Below the pieces are notes generated by a model that was not told the DNA's origin, made no database searches, and worked only from the letters and a program-made list of their open reading frames with translations. Positions 40,970-49,883 of a DNA stretch of 64,000 nt are shown here, in pieces. The position numbers and the translations under genes were made by a program. Within the stretch, counting starts at the first letter, position 1. Every line of letters begins with the position of its first letter. Source of the DNA: Dyadobacter soli (GTDB taxonomy: Bacteria; Bacteroidota; Bacteroidia; Cytophagales; Spirosomataceae); assembly GCF_900101885.1 (NCBI RefSeq), contig NZ_FNAN01000002.1:434001-498000 (forward strand), read 5' to 3'.

Positions 40970-42663
40970 GCACACTCGACTGGATCGTTCTTTCGCTTAC
41001 CCTTCTGTTTGTTGTATTTTACGGGATCTTTCGCAGCCGCGAAAAGCATACGATGGATTCGTTCCTGCTTGCGGGGCAGTCGATGCCCTGGTACCATGTC
41101 ACATTATCGCTCATGGCCACCCAGGCGAGCGCCATTACCTTCCTTTCCGCGCCCGGACAGGCCTACACCGACGGTATGCGCTTCGTGCAGTTCTATTTCG
41201 GGCTGCCGCTGGCGATGGTGGTACTTTGCGTGACTTTCGTGCCCAAATTCGGGAAGCTTAAAATATTCACCGCCTACGAATTTCTCGAAGGCCGTTTCGA
41301 TTTGCGCACACGCGCACTCACCGCATTTCTTTTCCTTTTACAGCGCGGCCTTTCCACCGGCCTTAGCATTTATGCCCCGTCGCTGATCCTTTCGGCCATT
41401 CTCGGCTGGGATATCACCTGGACCAATATCATTTCCGGCGGCGTAGTGATCCTTTACACCACGCTGGGCGGTTCGCGGGCCGTTTCACACACACATTTGC
41501 AGCAAATGGGCATTATCACGATCGGAATGGTCGTAGCAGGTGTAATGGTGGTAAAGTTCCTGCCCGAGCAGGTGTCGTTTACCGATGCCTTGCATGTGGC
41601 CGGCAAGATGGGGAAGGTCAATCTGATCGATTTTACATTCGACTTGAATAACAGATATAATGTATGGTCGGGACTGATCGGCGGGTTTTTCCTGCAACTT
41701 TCCTACTTCGGGACCGATCAATCACAGGTAGGGCGCTTCCTGACGGGCAGTTCGCAGGGGCAAAGCAAACTAGGACTTGCCATGAACGGGTTATTGAAAA
41801 TCCCGATGCAGTTCCTGATCCTGCTCGTGGGTGTGCTTGTGTTTGCATTCTACCAGTTCACCACGCCTCCGCTTTTCTTTAACCAAACGGCCGTCGACCA
41901 TGTAAAGTCAAGTCCGTATGCGACCGAATATGCGGCATTGGAAAAGCGGCACGAGGAAATCCAGTCGGTGAAACGGCCGCAGGTAATGGCGCTTACCGAG
42001 GCGATCCGTAAAGACGACCAGCAGGCCATCGCCGCGTCCCGGAGCATTCTGGCCGACCTCGAAGGCAAAGTGAAAGACGTCCGCAAAGAAGCGACTACGG
42101 TCCTTTCCAAAGCCAACGGCGGCGAAACCAACGACGTGAATTACATTTTCCTCCGCTTTGTGATCGACTACCTGCCGATGGGTATGGTGGGACTGCTCAT
42201 TGCCGTGATATTGCTGGCATCGATGGGCTCCGTGGCTGCGGCCTATAACTCGCTGGCTTCCTGTACGATCGTCGATATTTACAAACGCATTATCCGCAAG
42301 GACGAAAACGGCCGGAATTACGTGGCCGCATCCCGCTGGGCAACGTTCTTCTGGGGGGTATTCTGCATTGCGGTGGCGCAATATGCCTCGCGGCTCGGGA
42401 GTATGATCGAGGCTGTGAACATCCTGGGATCGCTTTTTTACGGGACCATTCTGGGGATTTTCCTGGTTGCATTTTACTTCAAAAAAATCGGCAGCCGCGC
42501 CGTGTTCTGGGGAAGCATTATAGGGGAAATATTCGTGATCATTAGCTACGTCATCGATCTCACCGCATTTCTCTGGCTTAACCTGATCGGTTGCGTGCTC
42601 GTTATTACGTTCGCGTGGATTATCGAGCAGGTGTGGCCCGAGCCCAAAGCAAATGTCGGGTAA
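40966..42663 (+). CDS. Sodium:solute symporter (SSS family)
   Basis: This 565-residue membrane protein has about 13 helices. SSS landmarks are the N-terminal DSFLLAGQSMPWYHVTLSLM (about 32-51), the ITFLSAPGQAYTDGM segment (about 57-71) and ISGGVVILYTTLGGSRAVSHTH in the sixth helix region. A hydrophilic insert with coiled-coil character lies at about 315-385 (KRHEEIQSVKRP to RKEATTVLSKA). It moves a solute, often a sugar, sialic acid or similar, with Na+. Next to the divergent GH78 operon it may import a liberated sugar, which is inference. Its gene overlaps the small membrane protein gene by 4 bases. Confidence 0.92.
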   Translation: MSTLDWIVLSLTLLFVVFYGIFRSREKHTMDSFLLAGQSMPWYHVTLSLMATQASAITFLSAPGQAYTDGMRFVQFYFGLPLAMVVLCVTFVPKFGKLKIFTAYEFLEGRFDLRTRALTAFLFLLQRGLSTGLSIYAPSLILSAILGWDITWTNIISGGVVILYTTLGGSRAVSHTHLQQMGIITIGMVVAGVMVVKFLPEQVSFTDALHVAGKMGKVNLIDFTFDLNNRYNVWSGLIGGFFLQLSYFGTDQSQVGRFLTGSSQGQSKLGLAMNGLLKIPMQFLILLVGVLVFAFYQFTTPPLFFNQTAVDHVKSSPYATEYAALEKRHEEIQSVKRPQVMALTEAIRKDDQQAIAASRSILADLEGKVKDVRKEATTVLSKANGGETNDVNYIFLRFVIDYLPMGMVGLLIAVILLASMGSVAAAYNSLASCTIVDIYKRIIRKDENGRNYVAASRWATFFWGVFCIAVAQYASRLGSMIEAVNILGSLFYGTILGIFLVAFYFKKIGSRAVFWGSIIGEIFVIISYVIDLTAFLWLNLIGCVLVITFAWIIEQVWPEPKANVG

Positions 42664-42667
42664 TCCC

Positions 42668-42688
42668 TATGCGTAATTTTTACGCATA
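42668..42688 (+). terminator. Hairpin after the symporter gene
   Basis: TATGCGTAA (42668-42676), loop TTT, TTACGCATA (42680-42688): a perfect 9-pair stem starting 5 bases past the stop codon. There is no T tract after it, so it is a terminator or an end-stabilising structure. Confidence 0.45.
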
Positions 42689-43057
42689 ATATCAGCCTTT
42701 GAAATGTCCAAATAGAGCACAATTCTCTTTAAAAATTAAACATTTTAAAGAAATCATGGTGCACAGCCAATTTTTTTCAAATACATAGGAAACTATTCCC
42801 GCATTTTAATCCTTAATAAGTTCAATCGGACAACCGGATAGCCTATACGCAGAAAGGTTATGTCACCGATTGTTTACAAAATATCTTAAACCCACAGGTT
42901 ATGCTCACGCCGCACCATCCTTTCTCCGAGGGGCCTCAGATCCCGTTTTTTTCGACGGATAGTTGATGCCTCATCTTTCTTTTTTCCAATTCTTAAAAAC
43001 TGTTCATCACCAGACAGCAACACTTTATCTCTATCCAAAATTCTAATTAACACCTAC
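42689..43057. other. Gene-free region upstream of the efflux operon
   Basis: AT-rich sequence with no ORF worth calling. I find no exact TTG-N19..21-TAnnTTTG promoter, although the operon start should lie here. No regulator gene is present next to the operon. Confidence 0.4.
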
Positions 43058-44422
43058 ATGAAGTATTGGTCTAAGCCACAAAAAACGACGCGTTTGGCGC
43101 TTAGCTCGGCATTCCTCTTATTGAATTTACTCAGTACGGCCCTCGCGCAGGGCATCCAGGAAAGTAACCGGGAAGCGCCGGTTTTGGAACAGGCAACCTT
43201 GCAGGACGTGGTTTCCTACGCCATTAAAAACCAGCCAGTGATCCAGCAATCGCTGATCGACGAGCAGATTACGGCCAACCAGGTCCGCGCCAAACTGGCC
43301 GACTGGTACCCGCAGATCGGCTTTAACTACAATTTGCAGCACAACTTTATTGTTCAGACGAGCATTATCGCCGGTAACCCCGTGAAATTGGGCGTTAACA
43401 ATATCTCGGCGGCGCAATTCACGCTTTCGCAGCAGATCTTCAACCGCGATGTTTTGCTTGCGAAGCGTACCCGCGGCGATGTGCTGTTTGCAGCAAGCCA
43501 GAACACAGTGAATAACAAAACCGACCTGGCCGTGAATGTGTCCAAAGCATTCTACGACGTATTAGCCACCACCCAGCAGATCAAAGTCGCCGATGAGGAC
43601 ATTGTTCGCCTCGAACGCAGCTTGAAAGACGCTCAGAACCAGTACAAATCTGGCATTACCGACAAGATCGACTACAAACGGGCGACCATTTCCCTCAACA
43701 ATACCCGCGCCAACCGGAAGAGCAACGAGGAAGTGCTGAAGGCGAAACTGGAATACCTGAAAACGCTGATGGGCTACCCGCTCGACAAGGCGCTGCAGAT
43801 CAGCTACGACACTTTGCAAATGGAGCGCGAGATCGCACTGGATACTTTGCAGAATGTCGATCTGAACGGGCGCATCGAGTACCAGATCCTGGCGACCCAG
43901 AAAAAACTCGCGGAAGCCAATTTGCTCTACAACAAATGGAGTTACCTGCCAAACCTGTCGGTGAATGGGGCTTATAACCTGAACTTTCAGAACAACCAGT
44001 TTTCGGACCTTTATAATAAGAACTATCCAAACTCCTTCGGTTTGCTGACGCTCTCACTGCCTATTTACCAGGGCGGAAAAAGGAAAGCCAACACCAAACA
44101 GGCCGAATGGCAACTCAAACGCCTCGACTGGGATTTGAAAGGCCTGCAAAACAATGTGAATTCCGAGTACGCCGCTGCATTGGCTAATTATAAAGGTAAC
44201 CTGACGAACCTGCTGGCTCAGAAAGAGAATGTCGAGCTGGCGCGTGAGGTGTACGATGTGTTGCAATTGCAATACAAATCGGGTATCAAAACCTACCTTG
44301 AAGTAGTTACCTCGGAAACCGATCTCCGTCTGGCGCGCATCAATTATTACAATGCATTGTACCTGGTGCTGGCGAGCAAGATCGATGTTCAGAAGGCGCT
44401 CGGACAGATCAACATTCAGTAA
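43058..44422 (+). CDS. TolC-family outer-membrane efflux channel
   Basis: This 454-residue protein has a signal peptide (about 1-31, ending ALAQ). It has two repeated helical-hairpin halves typical of outer-membrane efflux proteins, with TLQDVVSYAIKNQPVIQQS (about 47-65) at the start of the first. The second includes SLPIYQGGKRKANTKQAEW (about 334-352) and a C-terminal EVVTSETDLRLARINYYNAL. It forms the trimeric exit duct of a tripartite pump. It is the first gene of an operon with the adaptor (56 bases later) and the RND pump. Confidence 0.93.
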   Translation: MKYWSKPQKTTRLALSSAFLLLNLLSTALAQGIQESNREAPVLEQATLQDVVSYAIKNQPVIQQSLIDEQITANQVRAKLADWYPQIGFNYNLQHNFIVQTSIIAGNPVKLGVNNISAAQFTLSQQIFNRDVLLAKRTRGDVLFAASQNTVNNKTDLAVNVSKAFYDVLATTQQIKVADEDIVRLERSLKDAQNQYKSGITDKIDYKRATISLNNTRANRKSNEEVLKAKLEYLKTLMGYPLDKALQISYDTLQMEREIALDTLQNVDLNGRIEYQILATQKKLAEANLLYNKWSYLPNLSVNGAYNLNFQNNQFSDLYNKNYPNSFGLLTLSLPIYQGGKRKANTKQAEWQLKRLDWDLKGLQNNVNSEYAAALANYKGNLTNLLAQKENVELAREVYDVLQLQYKSGIKTYLEVVTSETDLRLARINYYNALYLVLASKIDVQKALGQINIQ

Positions 44423-44478
44423 CCGGTCGGAACGCGACCTCATTAACACCAGCTTCCATTAGAAAATATTTTAATGAT

Positions 44479-45618
44479 ATGTTTTTAAATACAACAAAAT
44501 ATTCCTCCGCTGCCCTGCTTGCATTGACGATCTTCTCCTGCGGCAAAAAAGATCAGCAACAGGCTCCTACCGCACCTCCGGCAGTTAATGTTACTTTAAC
44601 AGAGGTAACCACGTCGGAAGCCACTTATTACGACGAGTACCCTGGAACGGTTGTGCCACTCAACGAAATCGAGCTGCGCCCGCAGGTAACCGGCTTTGTG
44701 ACCGGCATTCATTTCACGGACGGCGCCCGCGTGCGCAAAGGGCAATTGCTCTACACGATCGACGCGCAGCTTTACGATGCAAATTACGACCAGGCTGTCG
44801 CCTCTTTGAATGTCCAGGAAGCCAACCTTGCCCGCGCGCAGAAAGACGCCGACCGTTACCACGAACTCGAAAAGAACGATGCCGTGGCCAAGCAGCTCGT
44901 CGACAATGCGGATGCAGCGCTCGAAGTAGCGAAAAGGCAGGTTGACGCTGCCAAAGCGAGCATTAAAGCAAGCCAGACCAGCGTTCGTTACACCAAGGTA
45001 ACCGCGCCATTCGATGGTATCATCGGCATTTCGCAGGTAAAAGTAGGTGCGCCGGTTTCAGCAGGTCAGACCATCCTGAACACGGTTTCTACGGACAACC
45101 AGCTCGCTGTCGATTTCAACGTGGATCAGAAGGAAATTTACCGGTTCACAACTTTGATGAAGTCGCAAAAGGCCAGCGATTCGACATTCTCGATGAAGTT
45201 CGGAACCGACGTTTATCCCGCACATGGCAAGATCGCATTGCTTGACCGCGCCGTGGACCCGCAAACCGGGAGCATCAAGGCACGTCTGGTATTCCCCAAT
45301 AAGGACAACCAGCTCCGCGCAGGCATGAGCGGTACCGTGAGGGTACTGAACAATGCAGGTTCGAAATCTGTGGTAATCCCCTACAAAGCCGTGACCGAAC
45401 AGTTGGGCGAGTTCTTTGTGTACGTGGCAGGCGACAGCAGCAAGGTTACCCAGCGCAAAGTGGTGCTCGGTACCCCTATCGGCACGAATATCATTGTAAA
45501 AGACGGGCTCAAAGAAGGCGAGAAAATCGCCGTGGAAGGTGTGCAGAACCTTCGCGAAGGAGCAGTTGTACAGGAAGGCGCACCAGCTCAGGCTCAGGGT
45601 GGCGCTCCTAAGAAATAA
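44479..45618 (+). CDS. RND efflux periplasmic adaptor lipoprotein
   Basis: This 379-residue protein has a lipoprotein signal with Cys21 (TIFSC) and a Gln/Pro linker. The membrane fusion protein layout follows: beta-barrel and lipoyl halves (EIELRPQVTGFVTGIHFTDG, KVTAPFDGIIGISQVKVGAP) flank a coiled-coil hairpin (about 100-175). It ends in an Ala/Gln-rich tail. It links the RND pump to the TolC-family channel in the periplasm. It lies between the two partner genes, with 56 and 39 bases of spacing. Confidence 0.94.
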   Translation: MFLNTTKYSSAALLALTIFSCGKKDQQQAPTAPPAVNVTLTEVTTSEATYYDEYPGTVVPLNEIELRPQVTGFVTGIHFTDGARVRKGQLLYTIDAQLYDANYDQAVASLNVQEANLARAQKDADRYHELEKNDAVAKQLVDNADAALEVAKRQVDAAKASIKASQTSVRYTKVTAPFDGIIGISQVKVGAPVSAGQTILNTVSTDNQLAVDFNVDQKEIYRFTTLMKSQKASDSTFSMKFGTDVYPAHGKIALLDRAVDPQTGSIKARLVFPNKDNQLRAGMSGTVRVLNNAGSKSVVIPYKAVTEQLGEFFVYVAGDSSKVTQRKVVLGTPIGTNIIVKDGLKEGEKIAVEGVQNLREGAVVQEGAPAQAQGGAPKK

Positions 45619-45657
45619 GCAGCCGGTCCGTTTTACTATTTCATAAACCAGTACGAA

Positions 45658-48600
45658 ATGATTGCAGATGTTTTTATAAAAAGGCCGGTCACCGCGATAG
45701 TATCCTCGGTGGTGCTGGTTCTGGTAGGGCTCATTGCCCTTACCACCCTGCCGGTAGCCCAATATCCCGACGTTACCCCTCCTACCGTAACCGTTAGCGG
45801 GAACTTCACGGGTGCCGACGCACAGACGGTCGAACAGACGACCACAACCCCCATTGAAACGCAGATCAACGGCGTGCCGGGCATGACCTACATGTCCAGC
45901 AACAGTACCAGCAGCGGGCAAAGCAGCATTAACATCACATTCGACGTTGGTACGGATGTCAATATCGCAGCGCTCGACGTGCAGAACCGTGTAAGTGTGG
46001 CCGAGCCTACCTTGCCCGATGCGGTTAAACGCCTCGGTCTGACTGTTCGTAAACGCCAGCCGAGTATCATGATCGCTTTGGCATTGTACTCGCCGAACGG
46101 CACGCACGATGCGCAGTTCATTGGTAACTATGCCAACATTTACCTCAAAGACGCGCTTCAACGTGTGAAAGGGGTGGGTGATATCGTATCGCGTGCCGAC
46201 GACTTTGGTATGCGTATCTGGCTAAACCCCGAGAAACTGGCCAACCTGCGCATGACGCCTTCGGACATTTCCGCGGCATTGGCAGAGCAAAACTTGCAGA
46301 TCGCGGCCGGTACCGTGGGTGGTACGCCCCAGCCCAATGCGCAGGCATTCGAATACAGCGTGTTGACTAACAGCCGGTTAAATACAAAAGAACAGTTTGA
46401 AGATATCATCGTGCGCTCATCGCCCGAAGAAGGTAGCGTAGTGTACCTGCGTGACGTGGCGCGTGTGGAGCTGGGTAAATTCGATTACGGTGTGAATGCA
46501 TTCGTAGCCGGTAAACCAGCTGCCTTCGTACTGATCTACCAGGCGCCGGATGCCAATGCATTGGACACTTATGAAGGGGTAATGAAGGCTTTGACAGAAA
46601 TGAAAAAGACTTTCCCCAAGGATATCGACTATGTGATCCCTGTTGAAACTGCATCGGTTGTAAAAGTATCCATTGAAGAAGTATTGCACACATTCGGCGA
46701 AGCGATGATCCTCGTGGTACTCGTGGTGTTCCTGTTCCTACAAAACTGGCGGGCGACCCTGATCCCGATTCTGGCGATACCCGTTTCGTTGATCGGTACG
46801 TTTATATTCTTCATTCCATTCGGCTTTACGATCAATACGCTAACGCTCTTTGCGTTTGTACTCGCGATCGGTATCGTGGTGGATGACGCCATTGTGGTGG
46901 TGGAAGCGGTGCAGCATTATATCGATGAGAAGAAAATGTCGCCACGCGCCGCTACCGAGCAGGCGATGAAAGATATTTCGGGTCCCGTAATCGCCATTGC
47001 ATTGATCCTCGCGGCGGTATTCGTGCCGGTGGGCTTTGTACCGGGTATCGTGGGACGCCTTTACCAGCAATTTGCGATCACGATCGCGGTATCCGTATTG
47101 CTTTCGGCATTTGTGGCGCTTTCGCTTACACCGGCACTTTGCTCGATCATGCTGCGTCCTTCCAAAGGCGAAAACGACAAGAAAAATTTGCTCGAAAAGT
47201 TCTTCGACAGTTTCAACCGCTGGTTCGATAAAGTAGCGCATTCTTATACGAGAGGTGTTTCCAAGTGGATCAAAGCGACCCCGCTGGTGCTTGTGATGAT
47301 GGTTTGTCTGTTCGTAGGATTGTTCTTTCTGTTTAAAAACAAACCTTCGGGCTTTATCCCTGTGGAAGATGAGGGCCGTTTGTTCGTTACCTACGAAATG
47401 CAGGAAGCGACTTCGACAAACCGTAACGTGGCGATGATCAAGGATATCATGGCACGCGTTTCGGCCATTCCCGAAGTGAAAGTAGTGGGTGGTCTGGCCG
47501 GATTGAACGTGATCAGCTTCTCGAACAAATCGAACGTAGGTACGATGTTCGTGAGCTTACACCCATGGGCCGATCGCAAAGGCGCCGAGCACCACGTACA
47601 GGCGGTGATCAAGGAAATCCAGAAACGCACGGCCGACATTAAGGAAGCACGCGTACTGGCCATCGCGCCACCGGCGATCCCGGGTCTGGGCGCTACGTCC
47701 GGTTTTACATTCCAGTTGCAGCAATCGACGAGTACGGATAACATCCAGCGGTTCGAGGCGGTTGCGCGGGAGTTTTTGGGAAGGGTAAACCAGCGTCCCG
47801 AAATCGCGATGGCCTATACCTTCTTCAATGCAAGAACTCCGAGTTACCAGATCGACGTCGACCGTGACAAGACCAAGAAACTCGGCGTACAGGTGAACGA
47901 TGTGTTCAACTCATTGTCGACGCTTTTGGGTAGTAGTTATGTCAACGACTTCAACCTTTACGGCCGTAACTTCCGGGTAATGGTGCAGGCTGACAGCAGT
48001 TTCCGCTCGTCGCTCGATAAAATTCAGAAATTCTACGTGCGCAACCGGGCCGGTAACATGATCCCGCTCAGCGCATTGGTTACTTCGAGAGTCGTAGAAA
48101 ACCCCGCATTGATTTCCCACTACAACATTTACCGGTCTGTGGAGATCAACGGTACGCCGAAACCCGGTTACAGTAGCGGCCAGGCGATTACCGCATTGCG
48201 CGAGGAAGCCGCCAAACTCCCTGCGGGTTACAGCTACGAATTCTCCGGTATGAGTAGTGAAGAGATTAAAGCGGGCGACAGTACGACCACCATTTTCGCG
48301 ATCTCTATCGTATTCGTGTTCCTGTTCCTGGCAGCACTTTACGAAAGCTGGTCGATCCCGTTCTCCGTACTTTTCGCGGTACCGATCGGGGCATTCGGTT
48401 CGATCCTTACGCTGACGTTCCTGCCGAATTTGTCCAACAACATTTACGCGCAGATCGGTTTGATCACGCTCATCGGTCTCGCCGCGAAAAACGCGATCCT
48501 GATCGTCGAATTCGCCAAAGAGCGGGTGGATAACGGTATGGAGCTGGTCAAAGCGACATTGGAAGCGGTGCAGCTGCGTCTGCGGCCGATTATTATGACG

Positions 48601-48831
48601 TCGCTCGCGTTCATCCTTGGCGTACTTCCGCTCGCGTTTGCAAGCGGTGCGGCGGCCGAATCACGGAAAACCATCGGCTGGACGGTGTTCGGCGGTATGC
48701 TTGCCGCAACGTCGCTGGCGATCTTCGTGGTGCCGGTATTGTTCGTAGCCATCGAGAAGCTGGTAACAGGTAAAAAAGGTCACCAGCCGCCACCAAAGCC
48801 GGCTAATGCTACGGAAGCTCCTGCGCATTAA
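45658..48831 (+). CDS. RND efflux pump permease, AcrB/HAE1-like
   Basis: This 1057-residue inner-membrane pump has the HAE1 layout: 12 helices and two large periplasmic loops. It starts MIADVFIKRPVTAIVSSVVL and has the proton-relay block GIVVDDAIVVVEAVQHYI (about 403-420) with two Asp in helix 4. The second-half helix 10 region contains GLAAKNAILIVEFAKE (about 939-954). It exports drugs, dyes or detergents powered by protons. The substrate range cannot be predicted. The gene ends before a strong terminator at 48853-48890. No local repressor gene is present. Confidence 0.96.
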   Translation: MIADVFIKRPVTAIVSSVVLVLVGLIALTTLPVAQYPDVTPPTVTVSGNFTGADAQTVEQTTTTPIETQINGVPGMTYMSSNSTSSGQSSINITFDVGTDVNIAALDVQNRVSVAEPTLPDAVKRLGLTVRKRQPSIMIALALYSPNGTHDAQFIGNYANIYLKDALQRVKGVGDIVSRADDFGMRIWLNPEKLANLRMTPSDISAALAEQNLQIAAGTVGGTPQPNAQAFEYSVLTNSRLNTKEQFEDIIVRSSPEEGSVVYLRDVARVELGKFDYGVNAFVAGKPAAFVLIYQAPDANALDTYEGVMKALTEMKKTFPKDIDYVIPVETASVVKVSIEEVLHTFGEAMILVVLVVFLFLQNWRATLIPILAIPVSLIGTFIFFIPFGFTINTLTLFAFVLAIGIVVDDAIVVVEAVQHYIDEKKMSPRAATEQAMKDISGPVIAIALILAAVFVPVGFVPGIVGRLYQQFAITIAVSVLLSAFVALSLTPALCSIMLRPSKGENDKKNLLEKFFDSFNRWFDKVAHSYTRGVSKWIKATPLVLVMMVCLFVGLFFLFKNKPSGFIPVEDEGRLFVTYEMQEATSTNRNVAMIKDIMARVSAIPEVKVVGGLAGLNVISFSNKSNVGTMFVSLHPWADRKGAEHHVQAVIKEIQKRTADIKEARVLAIAPPAIPGLGATSGFTFQLQQSTSTDNIQRFEAVAREFLGRVNQRPEIAMAYTFFNARTPSYQIDVDRDKTKKLGVQVNDVFNSLSTLLGSSYVNDFNLYGRNFRVMVQADSSFRSSLDKIQKFYVRNRAGNMIPLSALVTSRVVENPALISHYNIYRSVEINGTPKPGYSSGQAITALREEAAKLPAGYSYEFSGMSSEEIKAGDSTTTIFAISIVFVFLFLAALYESWSIPFSVLFAVPIGAFGSILTLTFLPNLSNNIYAQIGLITLIGLAAKNAILIVEFAKERVDNGMELVKATLEAVQLRLRPIIMTSLAFILGVLPLAFASGAAAESRKTIGWTVFGGMLAATSLAIFVVPVLFVAIEKLVTGKKGHQPPPKPANATEAPAH

Positions 48832-48852
48832 CCAGGATATTGTATTTATTTC

Positions 48853-48890
48853 AAAAAGCGGGTCATAGGTGTTACTATGGCCCGCTTTTT
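48853..48890 (+). terminator. Terminator of the efflux operon
   Basis: AAAAAGCGGGTCATAG pairs with CTATGGCCCGCTTTTT (one T-G pair) around a 6-base loop, followed by a T tract. Confidence 0.88.
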
Positions 48891-48923
48891 TATATTTTGG
48901 CGGAGAACTTATTATGATCATTT

Positions 48924-49826
48924 ATGTACGTCAAAGAGGTCTTCTCGATCTGGCGCCTGCTCAAAGGCATTTGGGTGGGCGTGGTTGCGGTTACTGTTTA
49001 CGCAACACTGGTATTTTACCTTTTCAGCTATCAGCACTGGCACTTTCTCTCCTTCCCTATCTCCATTACTACCATTCTCGGCACCGCGCTCTCGCTACTA
49101 CTCGGTTTCCGGACCAATTCGGCCTATGACCGCTGGTGGGAAGCGCGCAAAAGCTGGGGAGAGATCGTCAACGACAGCCGCACGCTCGTCCGCCAGACAA
49201 AAGCATTCATCGAAGCGCCTGCCACTGAAAAAGACGAGCTGGTTTCCAACATCGCCCATTTGCAGATCGCGTGGTGTTATGCCCTGGCCAACTCGCTCCG
49301 CCGTACGCAGGTACTCGTGTACGCAGACCTGCACCTGACCGCCGAAGAGCGCGAATACGTAGGCGCACAAGACAATATCCCCAATGCGATACTGAACCTG
49401 ATCCAGTTCAAGGTAGCTGCATTACACAATTCGGGTAACATTCAGACGCTGCTTTACCAGAATATCGACGAGACCCTCCGCAGGCTATGTGATGCGATGG
49501 GCAAATGCGAACGCATTAAGAACACGATCTTCCCGACCCAATACAGCTTTTTTGTACACCTGGTGATATTCATTTTCACCCTGGTACTTCCCATGGGCCT
49601 GGTCGAGAGCATCGGCCGCATTGCCATCCCTATCACATTTACGATTTCGTTCCTCTTCTTTTATGTGGAATGGATTGCTTATATCATGCAAAACCCGTTC
49701 GAAAACGGGCCTAACGATATTCCTATGACCTCTATGTCGCGCAATATCGAGATCAATCTGCTGCAACTGATCGGCGCGGAGAAGATTCCGGAGAAGATAT
49801 TGCCAAAGAATGGCGTGGTAATGTAA
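48924..49826 (+). CDS. Bestrophin-family anion channel protein
   Basis: This 300-residue membrane protein has the bacterial bestrophin (UPF0187) pattern. It has helices near 20-45, RTNSAYDRWWEARKSWGEIV (about 62-81) with the Trp/Arg-rich signature, two helices near 200-250, and the C-terminal ENGPNDIPMTSMSRNIEINLLQLIG. Members form pentameric anion or ion channels. The start is ATG 48924, 34 bases past the efflux terminator. A -7-like TATATTTT lies at about 48891-48898, so it may have its own promoter overlapping that terminator. Confidence 0.92.
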   Translation: MYVKEVFSIWRLLKGIWVGVVAVTVYATLVFYLFSYQHWHFLSFPISITTILGTALSLLLGFRTNSAYDRWWEARKSWGEIVNDSRTLVRQTKAFIEAPATEKDELVSNIAHLQIAWCYALANSLRRTQVLVYADLHLTAEEREYVGAQDNIPNAILNLIQFKVAALHNSGNIQTLLYQNIDETLRRLCDAMGKCERIKNTIFPTQYSFFVHLVIFIFTLVLPMGLVESIGRIAIPITFTISFLFFYVEWIAYIMQNPFENGPNDIPMTSMSRNIEINLLQLIGAEKIPEKILPKNGVVM

Positions 49827-49830
49827 AAGA

Positions 49831-49860
49831 GAAGGGGTAAGCGTTGCGGCTTACCCCTTC
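49831..49860. terminator. Shared terminator between the bestrophin and DUF4270 genes
   Basis: GAAGGGGTAAGC (49831-49842), loop GTTGCG, GCTTACCCCTTC (49849-49860): a perfect 12-pair stem between two convergent genes, with T-rich sequence on the right. Confidence 0.85.
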
Positions 49861-49883
49861 TTCCTTTTTGCTTCAAATAAATA

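Noticed and set aside
45058..46161. Open minus-strand frame across the adaptor and pump genes
   Set aside because: It is antisense to two certain genes, has no recognisable motif, and its length is explained by the codon bias of the sense genes.
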